Shown: piece by piece, positions 53,547-64,000 of the stretch | Layout: each line of letters begins with the position of its first letter | Position numbering within the stretch: position 1 is the first letter of the stretch | NCBI GenBank assembly: GCA_012845835.1 | Contig: JABAKD010000012.1 | Location: 1,822,620 to 1,886,619 of the forward strand | Length of the DNA stretch: 64,000 bases | Direction: 5' to 3' | Source: Undaria pinnatifida | Taxonomy: Eukaryota > Sar > Phaeophyceae > Laminariales > Alariaceae | Notes under the pieces: model-generated | Told to the model about the DNA's origin: nothing | Seen by the model: only the letters and a program-made list of their open reading frames with translations | Database searches by the model: none | Position numbers and translations under genes: made by a program

Positions 53547-54390
53547 GGCAGAATTGACCCCTGCTGTAGGGCAGCACGACAGAGGGTTGCACCAAAACGC
53601 CCACGCCCATCGCAACAAGACAGGCGGCATTTATCCTATGTGCAGTGTGGGGGGGTAGCACAGCTACGAGTCGCCCAACACGCCGACGCTCATCGCACCA
53701 AAATCAGCATCATTAAACCTCGATTTAGTGCCGGGGATAGCACAGTGAAGGGTCGCCCAACACGTCGACACCCATCGCACCAAAACAGGCAGCATTTAAG
53801 CTGAGGGTAGTGTAGGGGGGTAGCACAGTGAAGGGTCGCTCAACACGCCGACACTCATCGCACCAAAACAGGCAGCATTTAACCCAGGGGTGGTGTAGGG
53901 GGGTAGCACAGTGAAGGGTCGCCCAACACGCCGACTCTCATCGCACCAAAACGGGCAGAATTTAACCTAGGGGTAGTGTAGGGGGGTAGCACAGTGAAGG
54001 GTCGTCCAACACCCCGACCGTATAAAGAACGGGCAGCATCTGCCCCAACAGCAGTGTACCGGGGGGGGGGTAGCACAGTAGAGGATCGCGCTGCCAACCG
54101 TATATAAAGAACGGGCAGCATCTGTCCCAACAGTAGTGTAGCGGGGGGTAGCACAGTAGAGGATCGCGCAGCCCACCGTAAAAAGAACGGGCAGCATCTG
54201 CCCCAACGGTAGTTTAGGGGGTAAAGGTTCGAGCAGCCAACCGTATAAAAAAACGGGCAGCATCTGTCCCAACAGGTAGTAGTATAGGGGGGGGTAGCAC
54301 AGTAGAGGTTTGCGCAGCCAACCGTATAAAAAACGGGCAGCATCTGTCCCAACAGTAGTGTAGGAGGGGGTATCACAGTAGAGGTTCGCG
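53547..54390. repeat. 83-bp satellite array
   Basis: CACAGTGAAGGGTCG recurs at 53741, 53824, 53907 and 53990 (83 bp apart), then a variant CACAGTAGAGG at 54074, 54152, 54298 and 54374 with shorter spacing (73-84). The first type carries GCACCAAAACAGGCAGCATT. The second carries ACCGTATAAAAAACGGGCAG. The array therefore changes unit type midway. Confidence 0.9.
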
Positions 54391-55260
54391 CCTACAGTAG
54401 CGCCGCTCGCTGCATTATCGTTGCTGTGCCCATAAATACCGACAATACCAACCGCATATAGATGGCCCCGAACAACGTAATTTCCCCACCGACTGCACTA
54501 TAGTGCGGCGGTCGTGCCTACAGTAGTGCTGCTCGCTGCATTATCGTTGCTGTAACAGGTAACGGCAATTCCAACCGCACCAAGATGGGTAGTATGGCGC
54601 CCGAACGAGGCAGTTCCCCCACCGACCGTACTATAGAGGGACGGTCGAGCCTACAGTAGTGCTGATCGCTGCCAGATTGCTCCTGTGACCACGGGTGACG
54701 ACAACACCAACCGCCTTTAATAGGGTAGAATAATACCTAAACCAGCCGTAGAAAAAGTATGTACGCCTATAGCCGAATAGAAAGGCTGTTTGCCCCCATG
54801 TACCGCATCAAACGGGCTGATCTCCACTTGCACTATTAATAGCTGTAAAGCGCAGTATTCCCGCGAACTGTGGTAAATGCTCTGTAACGGGCAGTACCTG
54901 TCCGAACATGTGCGGAGAACAAAAACTGCCAGCATAGGCCCTAGCAGCATCGTGAAGGGCAGCACATGTATCGACAGCAGTATAAAGGCAGCGTTTGCGC
55001 CAAAAGTATAGTGCTCAGCGTCTCTGCCAACTGTAAACCGTGTTGCAAAGGACAGTATCCGTCGTGACAGCTGCAAAAAAGAAATGCAGCATTTATCCTA
55101 GCAGTCATTGTGGAAGGGCAGCACATGTACCGGCAGTAGTAGCAAGACGGCCTAAAGCCTGCACAGCTGCGAAAAATTCCGTACCCACACCAACCGCACT
55201 ATAAAGGGACAGTTGCGTTGACAACAGTGCAGAATGCCGCACTATCGCAGCTGTGCCCAC
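54391..55260. repeat. Degenerate satellite, about 130-bp units
   Basis: CCTACAGTAGCGCCGCTCGC at 54391 recurs at 54517 and 54650 (126 and 133 bp), each with GTGCTGMTCGCTGC and ACCAACCGC-type phrases. Beyond 54700 it decays, with CCTAGCAGY and AAGGGCAGCACATGTA near 54940 and again near 55100. It shares short words with the 83-bp array and may derive from it. Confidence 0.7.
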
Positions 55261-55294
55261 ACAGAAAGTTGTATTAGTCCTCGCGTACCCATGA

Positions 55295-56142
55295 ATGGTG
55301 GACTATAGGGCATCGAACACACCGGTAGCCTTGCCCAAAAAATTCCAGCACAGAGTTGCAGCGTTCACTAAGTTCAAGTTCTTGTCACGGGGCCAAGACG
55401 AAACAAAACTCTCGATTCGAACTTGCAAGGAGCACTCGCACAGCAACGGAGGGTGTCAGAGCTCCAGTGCTGTAGCTGTGAACGCTAGGGCAGTGAAGTT
55501 TTTTTTTTTTTTTTTTGCATCCTCCGGCGGATGAGGAAAAATCAAGCTTTATAGCTCACCACACTTCCACGTATTTTCATACGCGTCGTGTGTCAATTTA
55601 ACTCAGTCGCTTTCGCAGCCCAACGCTAGCTGGCGCACCCTTCGGGTCCCGTTGTAGGTATAGCGTAAGCTGTCCCTATCAGTGGTCTTCGTTACAGTGA
55701 AGGGTCGGGCTATGTGGTGGATGGGCAGAAGCAAAGTAGGCGGCTCGGCTGCTGTACAGTGACTTCTACAGCAGAGAATCCGGCGGTATATGGTATGTAT
55801 TGACAGCGAGAGCATTATGCTGCACTCTAGTTGGTAGCGCTGCGAACATGATGGTGGTTGAAGCTACGTGACGCAGTGGAACGCTGTTGATCGCAAAAGA
55901 TCGGGGATGGGTCGGATTTGCCCCAAATTAGTAGCTGTACCATTTTCAGCAGAAAGGGAGCACAGCAGTTTGTGCGATGTGCAAGACGGATCGACGAACG
56001 TACTGAAACCCCTACGATAACGCGCGTGCTGGAAAAAATCGCCAAACGAGAAAGCTCAAACATTCCACGAGCACCGCCTGTTCCTTCCCAGGGAGGACCA
56101 CAAGGAAGGAGCCCGGACATGAGCTCCTATCGTCAACTTTAG
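55295..56142 (+). CDS. Candidate exons of an unknown gene
   Basis: A strong acceptor (GTAGCTGTACCATTTTCAG) at about 55948 is followed by an open frame to TAG at 56140-56142 with normal protein composition (RKGAQQFVRCARRIDERTET, later SQGGPQGRSPDMSSYRQL). An upstream block, 55295-55495, also looks coding (VALPKKFQHRVAAFTKFKFL). The two do not join in phase without another exon; a short exon with AG and GTATGT ends lies near 55780-55797. Between them are words shared with the satellites. The family is not recognised. Confidence 0.3.
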
Positions 56143-56545
56143 CAGCGGCGACACATTTACCTACAATTCCCACAGGAAACGCCTGCCTATATATGATACC
56201 GTGGTATACTGTAGTACAGCCGTATGCAGCAGGTTGTCGTGTCATAGATGCTGCGTCACCCCTACCTAGCTACTACCACTACTACATACTGCTGCTGAGT
56301 CGCGTATTCTCGGGCGTGTTGGCTATAATACTACGGGTGACGAACTGTATAATAGTGTGCAGGAGGTTATCGGAGATTGTGGAATACGATTATAGTAATA
56401 CGAATGTGGTATAAACACGCATGAGATGCATCGTTCTCTAGCTACCTCGCCCTATTAAATACCAAGACACTGCATACCAGTATATCAGGGGTGTACGAAG
56501 AATTTCCATGTATGTGTCATTTTCAAGAAAGCGACTGCGTTGAAA
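56143..56545. other. Unassigned stretch
   Basis: Contains short CTACTACCACTACTACATACTGC-type microsatellite sequence near 56270. Nothing else is supported. Confidence 0.45.
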
Positions 56546-57960
56546 TACGTATATTATAAGAAATGAAACTACACTCCAGCTGTGAGATCGAAGATTTTGT
56601 CGCAACTCATCTTTGCAAGCTGTGTGTGATACTCCGATCGCGCGTACTACGAGTTGTGTGTCCTTACTAAGGATATAGGTCGGCGACTCCCCTTGCAATT
56701 GCAGTGTAGCTATCAGGGTCAACAGGGTGATGTTAGTCAGTTTGTGCGCGGAAACTATAAAACCCGTTTCTGAGGGGGACAAAATCTGACAGCTAGCTGT
56801 GGAAGGAAATGCATCCATTTATCAAGTGGATTTTGTAAGTCGAATAACCGGTGAGGGGAGGGCGGAATTTTGAAGGACGTGGGGGCCTGGTTTTGATCAA
56901 AAGGGGCGGGTTTGGAGGGGGGGGGAGGGCGGGGGGGGGGGGGCGGACGGGCGGGAAATTTTGTGCGTGGAAGCTTTAAATCCTTTAAGGGGATAAATCT
57001 GATGGTTTTGGGAAGAAAAAAAAAAAGAAAACACTAGTTTATCATGGGGGGGGGGGTTGGGGCGGGGGTGGGGCGGGTGGGGCAGCTCAATCTGTGCGTG
57101 GAACCGATACATTCTTTTACGGGGATAAATGTGACGGTTTTGGAAAGAATGCATCAGTTTATCATGTATATCCTGGGGTTTAAGTCGAACAATCAGTGAG
57201 TAAAGGGCGGAGTGTTCGAGGGGGTGGGGGTGGGATGGGGTGGGGGGTTGGGGAGGTGGGGGGTGGGGGCGGGGGGGAGGGTGGGGGGGGGAAGGAAAGG
57301 GCTTTAGGTTGCATAGATGTAGTGATTTGTTATACGTGTGGTGCTAGGTCTAGGCGATGGTGCGGGTGGTGGGGAAGGAGGGGGCGTTCGGGGCGGGGGG
57401 TGGGGGGCGGGGGCGGGGGGGCAGGGGGAAGCAGCGGCATGGATGGCTCTAGAAAAATATTGAGGTGATTCCAGTGCGTGAAGTGTTTATTAACCTGGCG
57501 GATTTCCATTTCAGGTGGGGCGCTTGAGCAAGGGAGAGCGAGAAGGGGGGGGGGGGATTTTCTAGGACATATAATATCCAAATACACTCCGGCTGTGAGA
57601 TCAAAGCTGTGTAGGGGCTTGTCATACGCGTGGTGCTAGGTCTAGGCGATCGTGCGGGTGGTGGGAAAAGAGAGGGCGTTGGAGGGGGGGGTTGAGGGGG
57701 GTTGGGGGAAATAATGAAAACAACGTCATGGATGGTCAGAAAGATAATGACGTGATATCAACTGCGCAGAGGTGTTTGTTACTCTGGCCGATTTCGATTT
57801 TAAGTGGGGCGTTTAAACAAACTGGGCGAAAAAGAAAGAAAAAAGAAGGAAAAAAAAAGGGGGGGGGGGGGGGGGGGAGGGGGGGATTGTTGAACAAGAG
57901 TGACCGGGAGAGGGGAAGGGGAGGGGGGGGGCTGCCTGGTAATGTTTACTATTCTAGAAG
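56546..57960 (+). repeat. R1 dispersed repeat, most complete copy
   Basis: Head (ACACTCCAGCTGTGAGATCG), module A (GCGGAAACTATAAAACCCGT), B, C, D, mini-terminus (ACTCCGGCTGTGAGATCAAA, near 57586) and a second D, all separated by G runs. It is about 1.4 kb and defines the module order. It carries an extra AGCT (GACAGCTAGCTGTGG) relative to siblings. Confidence 0.9.
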
Positions 57961-58982
57961 GTTTGATGTTAGATGCAGTATGCAACCCAGTGTTTAGGTG
58001 TAGTAAATAACGTGCTACATCTTCAAAAAATTGTTTTTGTACATGGATCGAAAGCTCGCATATTTGTAGTTACCATTATTTTCCGACATCGCTATTAATA
58101 ATGATAAGAAAGAGATACGTATTGCCAAATACAACACACAACAGGCGAGGTGATGTGATCATGCAGTCACCGCCATCATGTAGCTACCATTATTTTCTGT
58201 CATCGCTAATTATAATTAAGAGATACGTATTGCCAAATACAACATGCGAGGTGATGTGGTCATGCACCGCTGTCACCGCCATTGAGCACTAGAGGGAGAA
58301 ATGCGAATCGCCAGTGTTTTTAAAGGAACGCTTGGTGTACACGCGCTCAATTACGTTACCTCGTAAGTCATACTTCGCTTACCATAGGTTGGGAGGCGAT
58401 CATGCAGACGGTATGTACGAAATACCCTACGTAATGGGTTGGTAAGGTGGTTTACCGCAATTCTTACATATCTTCCTGTGGTCCCTTTTCAAATTATTAT
58501 TGTCTCAAATGTACGATTTCACGCCCATGATTTTTACGTTGCCAATGTGGGGTATTCAGGTCACCAATTCTAAGACAGATATATATATCTTACAAATACA
58601 GAAGTTGAGGTGGGTATGCGATACAAAATATATATATGCGATGCCACCACTATTGAACGCGAGGATGACTTTACTTCGTTAGGCATATGCTACTGCGTGT
58701 GGAATGGTAGAGGTTGTCAGGCAATCATGTACGCGGATGGAGGCACGAAATACCCTGCGTAATAGGTTTGTCGTGTGGTTTACCGCAGTGTTAACATATC
58801 TGTCTGCACTTATTTTTCACATTATTATAGACTATATATAGTGTACGCTTATACGTCCTGTTTTCTCCCCACTCACTGTCGTCGAAGATGTTGTAGTCCT
58901 GTAGATATAAATGGTCATTTTTTTTTTAATATATAAATGGTCATTTTTTTATTTTTTTCACATTCATTGACGATTTTTTCAC
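57961..58982. repeat. Local duplications
   Basis: ACCATTATTTTCCGACATCG at 58072 repeats at 58186 (114 bp) with AGAGATACGTATTGCCAAAT in both. A block CGAAATACCCTACGTAATGG at about 58415 recurs at about 58748 with GTGGTTTACCGCA. 58833-58907 recurs at 60267-60338. No gene is supported. Confidence 0.7.
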
Positions 58983-59715
58983 GTCGCCCACGCCATGCTT
59001 GCAGCGCAACGTGACTTACTTGTCAATGGCGCCCGTATATAGATGGACGCCCAACGGTCGTATAATTATTGGCCCACTTACTTACCCGAGACGGAGGCGA
59101 CGAACGCGTTCAACCTACCCTTTCTTTGTTTGTTTCACACCACGAAACATGTCCTTGACGGCCCGTCGTCATATTTTAACTTTTGTTTGCTTTACGCACT
59201 TTTCAAGTCGCCCGCAGGAAGCTTGCAGCGTAATGCGACATGTCAATGGTGCCGTGGTATACAAATGGGTGCCCAAAAGTGGTGTACTTATGTGTCCAGT
59301 TATCAATACGGGTGCGGCGAAGGCGTTCAACCTTCCCTTTTTGTTTTCTCACCACAAAGCATTTCGTTGACGGCCCGTCGACATAATATCGTCATTCATT
59401 ATTTTTTAGCTTGAGGATTTTTTCAAGTCGCCCATGGCAAGTTTGCAGCGTAACGCGACTTGTCAGTAGCGCGCCGAAAGGTAAATGGGTGTCCAACAGT
59501 CGCGTAATTTCTGGTCCACTTATCAATGTGGGGGCGACGAACGAGATCAACGTAGCCTTCTTTGTTTGTTCACCACGAAACATGTCTGTCGTTGACGGCC
59601 CGTCCACAAATCGTCAGTTTTCATAAAATGTTTACAATTTTGTCAAGTCGCCCACGGCAAGCGTGCAGCGCAACGCGACTTCTCAATGGCGCCGGTATAC
59701 AAATGGGCGCCAAAT
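58983..59715. repeat. 220-bp satellite, 3.3 units
   Basis: GTCGCCCACGCCATGCTTGC at 58983 recurs at 59207, 59427 and 59647 (spacing 224, 220, 220). Each unit contains TTGCAGCGYAAYGYGAC, AATGGGYGYCCAA, and a GACGGCCCGTC palindrome. Open frames (for example 58999-59370) are produced by the repeat. The fourth unit is cut at GGGCGCCAAAT by an R1 insertion. Confidence 0.9.
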
Positions 59716-60263
59716 TAAAATACACTCCAGCTGTGAGATCGAATATTTTGTCGAAACTCATCTTTGCAAGCTGTGTGTGATACTCCGATCGCGCGTATTT
59801 TAAAGATATAGGTCGGCGACTCCCCTCGCAACTACAGTGTAGCTATCAGGGTCAACAGGGTGATTTTAGGCAGTCTGTGCGCGGAAACTATAAAACCCGT
59901 TTTTGACGGGGAAAAAATCTGACAGCTGTGAAAGAAAATGCATCAGTTTATCAAGTGAATCCTGTCAGTCGAATATCCGGTGAGGGGAGGGCGGAGTGTG
60001 GGGGTCTGATTTTGATCAAAAGAGGGGCGGGAGGGGGGGGGAGGGGGGGGAGGGGACGGGTGGGGCAGGTTAATTTGTGCCTGGAAACTATAAATATTTC
60101 TTGTAGGGGGGGGGGGGGGGGATGTGGCGGGGGGGGCGGGGGGCGAGGGGGGAGTGCTTTAGGTCGCATAGATGTAGGGGTTTGCTATACGCGTGGTGCT
60201 AGGTCTAGGCGATGGTGCGGGTGGTGGGGAAGGAGGGAGCGTTGGGGGCGGGGATGGGTGGAA
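59716..60263 (+). repeat. R1 copy inserted in the 220-bp satellite
   Basis: Starts with TAAAATACACTCCAGCTGTG immediately after satellite sequence. Module A and a shortened G-rich middle follow, then the D module (GGTGCTAGGTCTAGGCGATG). Part of the head (CGGGTTGTGTGTCCTCATT) is deleted. Confidence 0.85.
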
Positions 60264-60884
60264 TAATTATATAGTGTACGATTATACGTCCTGTTTTCTC
60301 CCCACTGTTGTCGGAGATGTTGTGGTCCTGTAGATGTCGCGTCCGTGTCTGGTGCTCTTGTTAGTGGTGCTCATGAAAACATGCCCTAACGTGTAGTCGA
60401 TGATCGCTGAGTGGTGTTCCTTTCCTTCACATCAAGCCAGGTAGTATTGCCATTGCAACCGCTTGCTTGAAAACGACAACGGCATTCCTCACACACCTGA
60501 CACAGAGAAGACGCGGCCCGAAGATTGTTCAGTATCCCGACGGTCAGGAACAGGTTATCGAGCAGCGCACTTGATTTTTACTACCGCTCCTTACTCCACC
60601 TAAGACACTACGGGCATGCGTTGGACCCAGTTCGCTGATGCCCAAAACCAATTTCAAAGGAGGTGATGTGGTGGCCGAATGCTATAATGATTTGCGCTGC
60701 TTCGATTACCCTGCCTCTCGTTCTGTTTGTTCTTGCGTTCCTGATGAACCTGTCATTTGGCAACGAGCAGTTGTGACGTATTTTGGGTTTGTGTAAAGAC
60801 TTTATGTGGACTTATGTGATGTTTCTGACTCGTAGGGGCCTCAATTTGGAACCCAGGGTACACGAAGTCCAAATTGACTGGGGA
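60264..60884. other. Unassigned stretch
   Basis: Begins with a 72-bp repeat of 58833-58907. The rest has balanced composition but no frame or splice structure I can support. Confidence 0.45.
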
Positions 60885-61154
60885 CACACAACCCGTAATA
60901 CGCGCGATCGGAGTATCACACACAGGTTGCAAAACATATGAGTTGCGACAAAATCTTCGATCTCACAGCAGCTAGCTGGAGTGTATTTAATTATTTTTTA
61001 ATATTATAAAAATTAAAATACACTCCAGCTGTGAGATCGAAGATTTCGTCGAAACTCATCTTTGCAAAAGGTAATATATACCAGTATATTTATATATTCA
61101 TATATTTTAAAAATAATAAAAATGCACTCCAGCTGTGAGATCGAAGATGTAATA
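60885..61154. repeat. Cluster of three truncated R1 heads
   Basis: A minus-orientation head (60885-61004) meets a plus-orientation head (61005-61067) at an AT-rich centre, making an inverted repeat. A third, plus-orientation head (61107-61148) is cut after CGAAGAT. A full plus copy then starts at 61155. Each head begins at the same conserved end but stops at a different internal point. Confidence 0.85.
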
Positions 61155-62096
61155 ACGTATATTATAAAAATGAATATACACTCCAGCCGTGAGATCAAAG
61201 ATTTTGTCGAAACACATATTTGCAAGCTGTGTGTGATACTCCGATCGCGCGCATTACGGGTTGTGTGTCCTCACAAAGGATATTGGTCGCCGACTCCCCT
61301 TGCAACTACAGTGTAGCTATCAGGGTCAACAGGGTGATCTTAGTCTGTCTGTGCGCGGACACTATAAAACCCGTTTCTGAGGGGGACAAAATCTGACAGC
61401 TGTGGAAGGAAATGCATCCGTTTATCAAGTAGTCCTGTAAGTCGAATAACCGGTGAGGGGAGGGCGGTGTCTTTAAGGACGTGGGGGCCTGATTTTGATA
61501 TAAAGGGGGGCGGGAGCGGGGGTGGGAGCGGGGGATGGGGCAGGTCAATTTGTGCCTGGAAACCATAAAGCCTTCAAGGGGACAAATAAATCTGATTGTT
61601 TTGGAAGGAATGCACTAGTTTATAATGGGGGGGGGGGGGGCGGGACGGGCGGGGCAGCTCAATCTGTGCGTGGAAACTATACATCTTTTAAGTAAGGGGA
61701 TAAATGTGACGGTTTTGGAAACAATGCATCAGTTTATCATGTATATCCTGTAAGTCGTACAACCATTGAGTAGAGGGCGGAGTGTTCGAGGGGGTGGGGG
61801 TGGGGTGGGGGGGTGCGGAGGTGGAGGGTGGGGGAGGGGGGGGGGGAGGTGGCGGGGGGGGGGGGCGAAAGGGCTTCAGGTCGCGAAGATGTAGGGGTTT
61901 GCTATACGCGCGGTGCTAGGTCTAGGCGATGGTGCGGGTGGTGGGGAAGGAGGGGGCGTTGGGGGCGGGTGTGTGTGGGAATTACAGCAGCGGCATGGAT
62001 GGCTCCATTGGAAATATAGTGAGGGGATATCCACTGCGTGGAGAAGTGTTTGTTACTCTGGCGGATTTCGATATTAGGTGGGGCGTTTGAGCAAGA
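61155..62096 (+). repeat. R1 dispersed repeat, near-complete copy
   Basis: Head (ACTCCAGCCGTGAGATCAAA), modules A, B, C and D with G runs, ending near GGGGCGTTTGAGCAAGAGAG. Confidence 0.9.
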
Positions 62097-62514
62097 GAGA
62101 TATATGTAGTCACTTAAAAATAATCGTCGTGGTGATTCATGGTTGCACATATAGATTGGAGTGTTATATCTTACGGCAACTGCTTGCTCCTGAATAATAT
62201 TACACCACGGAGCCATATACCATTGCATACCACAGTTCTAGTAAGTACTCGCCGTAGTAGGATTCGTATATTCTTATGCGATAGCCAGAAAGCACTAAAC
62301 GTATAGAGATAGCACCAACGTAAAGCCAACATTCATTACGTAGTACAAACTTTCCTCCCTTCCTTCTCATATTTTTCTTTGAAATATTGGGCATCTGCAT
62401 GAAACACGCGGGTAGAACCTTTTCTATCATCCACCTTCGTTCCCCGCCACCATCGCCATACACCCCCCCCGCCACCCCCCACCCCTGACACACACGCACA
62501 CAACGCCCCCCCTC
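62097..62514. other. Unassigned stretch
   Basis: No gene is supported. C-rich tract near 62460-62520 leads into the next R1 copy. Confidence 0.45.
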
Positions 62515-63266
62515 CCCCCCCTACCTCCCCCACCGCCCCACCGAAAGTCAAACCTGCTAGATAAAGTAATAAACACTACCAGAGAGGTGATCTCACTTCA
62601 TTACTTTTGTATTAATAGCCATCCATGCTGCAGCTCCAACACCCCCCGCCCCCGCACGCCCTCTCCTTCCTCACAACCCGCACGATCGCCTAGACCTAGA
62701 ACCATGCGTATAGTAAGTTCCTACCGGGTAAACATTCATGCCATCTACAGCGGTTAACCCCCTCTCTCTCCTCACTGGTTGGTTGTACGATTACAGGATA
62801 TTCCTTACGCGCTGATGATGCGTTCCTCCCACAACCGCTAGATTTGTCCCATAAAAGGTTTATAGCTGCTGCATGGATTGAGTCCCCCCCCCTCCTCTAC
62901 TACCTTGCCCCCCCCAACCTCCGGCCCCGACACCTTAAACACCTTCGCCCCCCCCTCGCCGGTTGTATGACTTACAATATAGACTATATACTTGATTAAC
63001 TGATGCCTTTCCTTCCAAAGCTGTTAGATTTTGTCCCCCTCAGAAACGGGTTTTATAGTTTCCACGCACAGATAGATTAACATCACCCTGTTGACCCTGG
63101 TCCAAGCTACACTGTAGTTGCAAGGGGAGTCGCCGACCTATACCCTTAACGAGGACACAAACCCAGTCATAGGCGCGATCGAAGTATCACACACAGCTTG
63201 CAAAGATGACTTTCGACGAAATCTTCGATCTCACAGCTGAGCTGTATTGTTATTTTAATAATATAG
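62515..63266 (-). repeat. R1 dispersed repeat, modular copy
   Basis: Minus orientation: D module (CCATCCATGCTGCAGCTCC, CGATCGCCTAGACCTAG), reduced middle, module A and head ending GATCTCACAGCTGAGCTG. Near 62975 the usual CTTACAGGATTCACTTG is replaced by CTTACAATATAGACTATAT plus ACTTG. Confidence 0.85.
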
Positions 63267-63640
63267 TCTAAACTATTATATGCGATTGACGTATGTATGA
63301 GGTCACTTTTGTCTTGTTGTGGTTTCTCTTTGTCGTGATTTGCATTCTTCTTCGTGCTGCTCCTTTTTGTCTTTTTCTTGACGCATACCTGGTACCATTA
63401 ATTTGTCGTTCTCACATTAATTCGCATAGTCAAGTCCGTGGTCAGATGACAGACCCCAGTCACTCTGGAGGAGACCAGTATCCCAGGGAAAACAGACCAA
63501 ACAAAAAGTAGTACACGTGTATATCATGCCTGAAGCAAAATTCGTACATCCGCTCAAAGGTACGCTACAGCAGGATGCACTGGCACTGAAAAACGCCTCC
63601 TGCCTTCATCTTAATCCTCTGCAAGGAGAAGTGTAAGTAC
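63267..63640. other. Unassigned stretch
   Basis: A plus-strand 72-codon frame (63293-63511) starts with a hydrophobic stretch (FVLLWFLFVVICILL), but nothing else supports a gene. Confidence 0.4.
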
Positions 63641-64000
63641 CGTCATGAGCGATAAACAGTTAATATGCTGGTCGTCGTGCGCCGACTGCAAGCACTCGGG
63701 CGAGGGAGGAAATCTCCTTCAACACGAGCTTCATCGGCCTGCGGAAAGCGCGACTCTGTCGACCGAGAGCTAGGTAAAAATGTGGGAAGTGCTCGCACGC
63801 TCAGGTGTACCCGCCAAGATGCTTTGCAGTTGTCTGCCAGTTCCACAACGAACGGCATGACAGGCGACGGTGACCACTCAGAATGGTTCTACGTCACGCA
63901 GGGGCTTCGTCGGGGTTGCGTACTGTCGCCGTTGCTGTGGTTCAACAGCATGTTTTGTTCGCCCCTGCGTTATTACACGTTGTCGTCGTTCGCTTCAGCA
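63640..64000 (+). pseudogene. LINE-type reverse transcriptase fragment, cut by window edge
   Basis: Near the right edge the plus strand encodes HSEWFYVTQGLRRGCVLSPLL, the conserved G-L-R-x-G-C-x-L-S-P motif of non-LTR reverse transcriptases. Upstream in other frames are MWEVLARSGVPAKML and VCQFHNER, which match the helix and FHxG-type segment that normally precede it. At least two frameshifts separate these pieces, so this copy is dead. The active-site YxDD would lie beyond 64000. Such an enzyme could mobilise the S1 SINEs, although this copy cannot. Confidence 0.75.

Noticed and set aside
58999-59414. Two overlapping 123-codon plus-strand frames.
   Set aside because: They fall entirely in the 220-bp satellite and repeat with its period.
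1-64000. CRISPR arrays, riboswitches, Shine-Dalgarno sites and rho-independent terminators.
   Set aside because: The window is eukaryotic. Tandem repeats lack the regular spacer structure of CRISPR, and hairpins have no associated U runs or genes.

Overview
The window is nuclear DNA of a eukaryote. It is gene-poor and packed with repeats: two long Ty3/gypsy-type retrotransposons, tRNA-derived SINEs, an hAT-like non-autonomous DNA transposon, several satellites, and about twenty copies of a modular dispersed repeat with long poly-G/poly-C runs. Coding pieces have GT..AG introns, one of them 4.2 kb. There is no operon, ribosome binding site, tRNA or rRNA gene that I can support. A compact multicellular-alga or other stramenopile-type genome (for example a brown alga) would fit, but nothing in the sequence names the taxon.

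Layout. 0-3.2 kb holds only a short tandem duplication and an old repeat copy. 3.2-9.8 kb (minus strand) carries the best cellular gene, five phase-consistent exons of a polytopic membrane protein of unknown family. Its largest intron hosts a GCGAG-rich repeat field. 10-33.5 kb is mostly dispersed repeats (called R1 here), SINEs (S1), tandem duplications, an 841-bp hAT-like element with an 8-bp target duplication (23.4-24.3 kb), and a few exon-like fragments. 33.5-41.2 kb is retrotransposon E1 (plus strand), inserted into an R1 copy. 42.3-53.4 kb is a related element E2 (minus strand), so the two lie tail to tail as a large inverted repeat around about 1.1 kb. 53.5-55.2 kb is satellite DNA, including an 83-bp unit abutting the gag end of E2. 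55-64 kb returns to R1 copies, a 220-bp satellite and a broken LINE-type reverse transcriptase at the right edge.

Most interesting system. Both retrotransposons carry, between the gag zinc knuckle and the protease/reverse transcriptase, a recognisable NADAR (YbiA-like, NAD/ADP-ribose associated) domain. Their integrase tail has a GPY/F segment, a chromodomain and then a Tudor-like segment. The element therefore combines a chromatin-reading integrase with a putative ADP-ribose-type enzyme. Both copies are dead: E1 lost most of gag, protease and reverse transcriptase, and E2 lost the reverse transcriptase active-site segment. The integrase core stays open and nearly identical in both. A second unusual pattern is that sibling repeat copies differ by a clean 5-bp CCTGG insertion with a duplicated TA.
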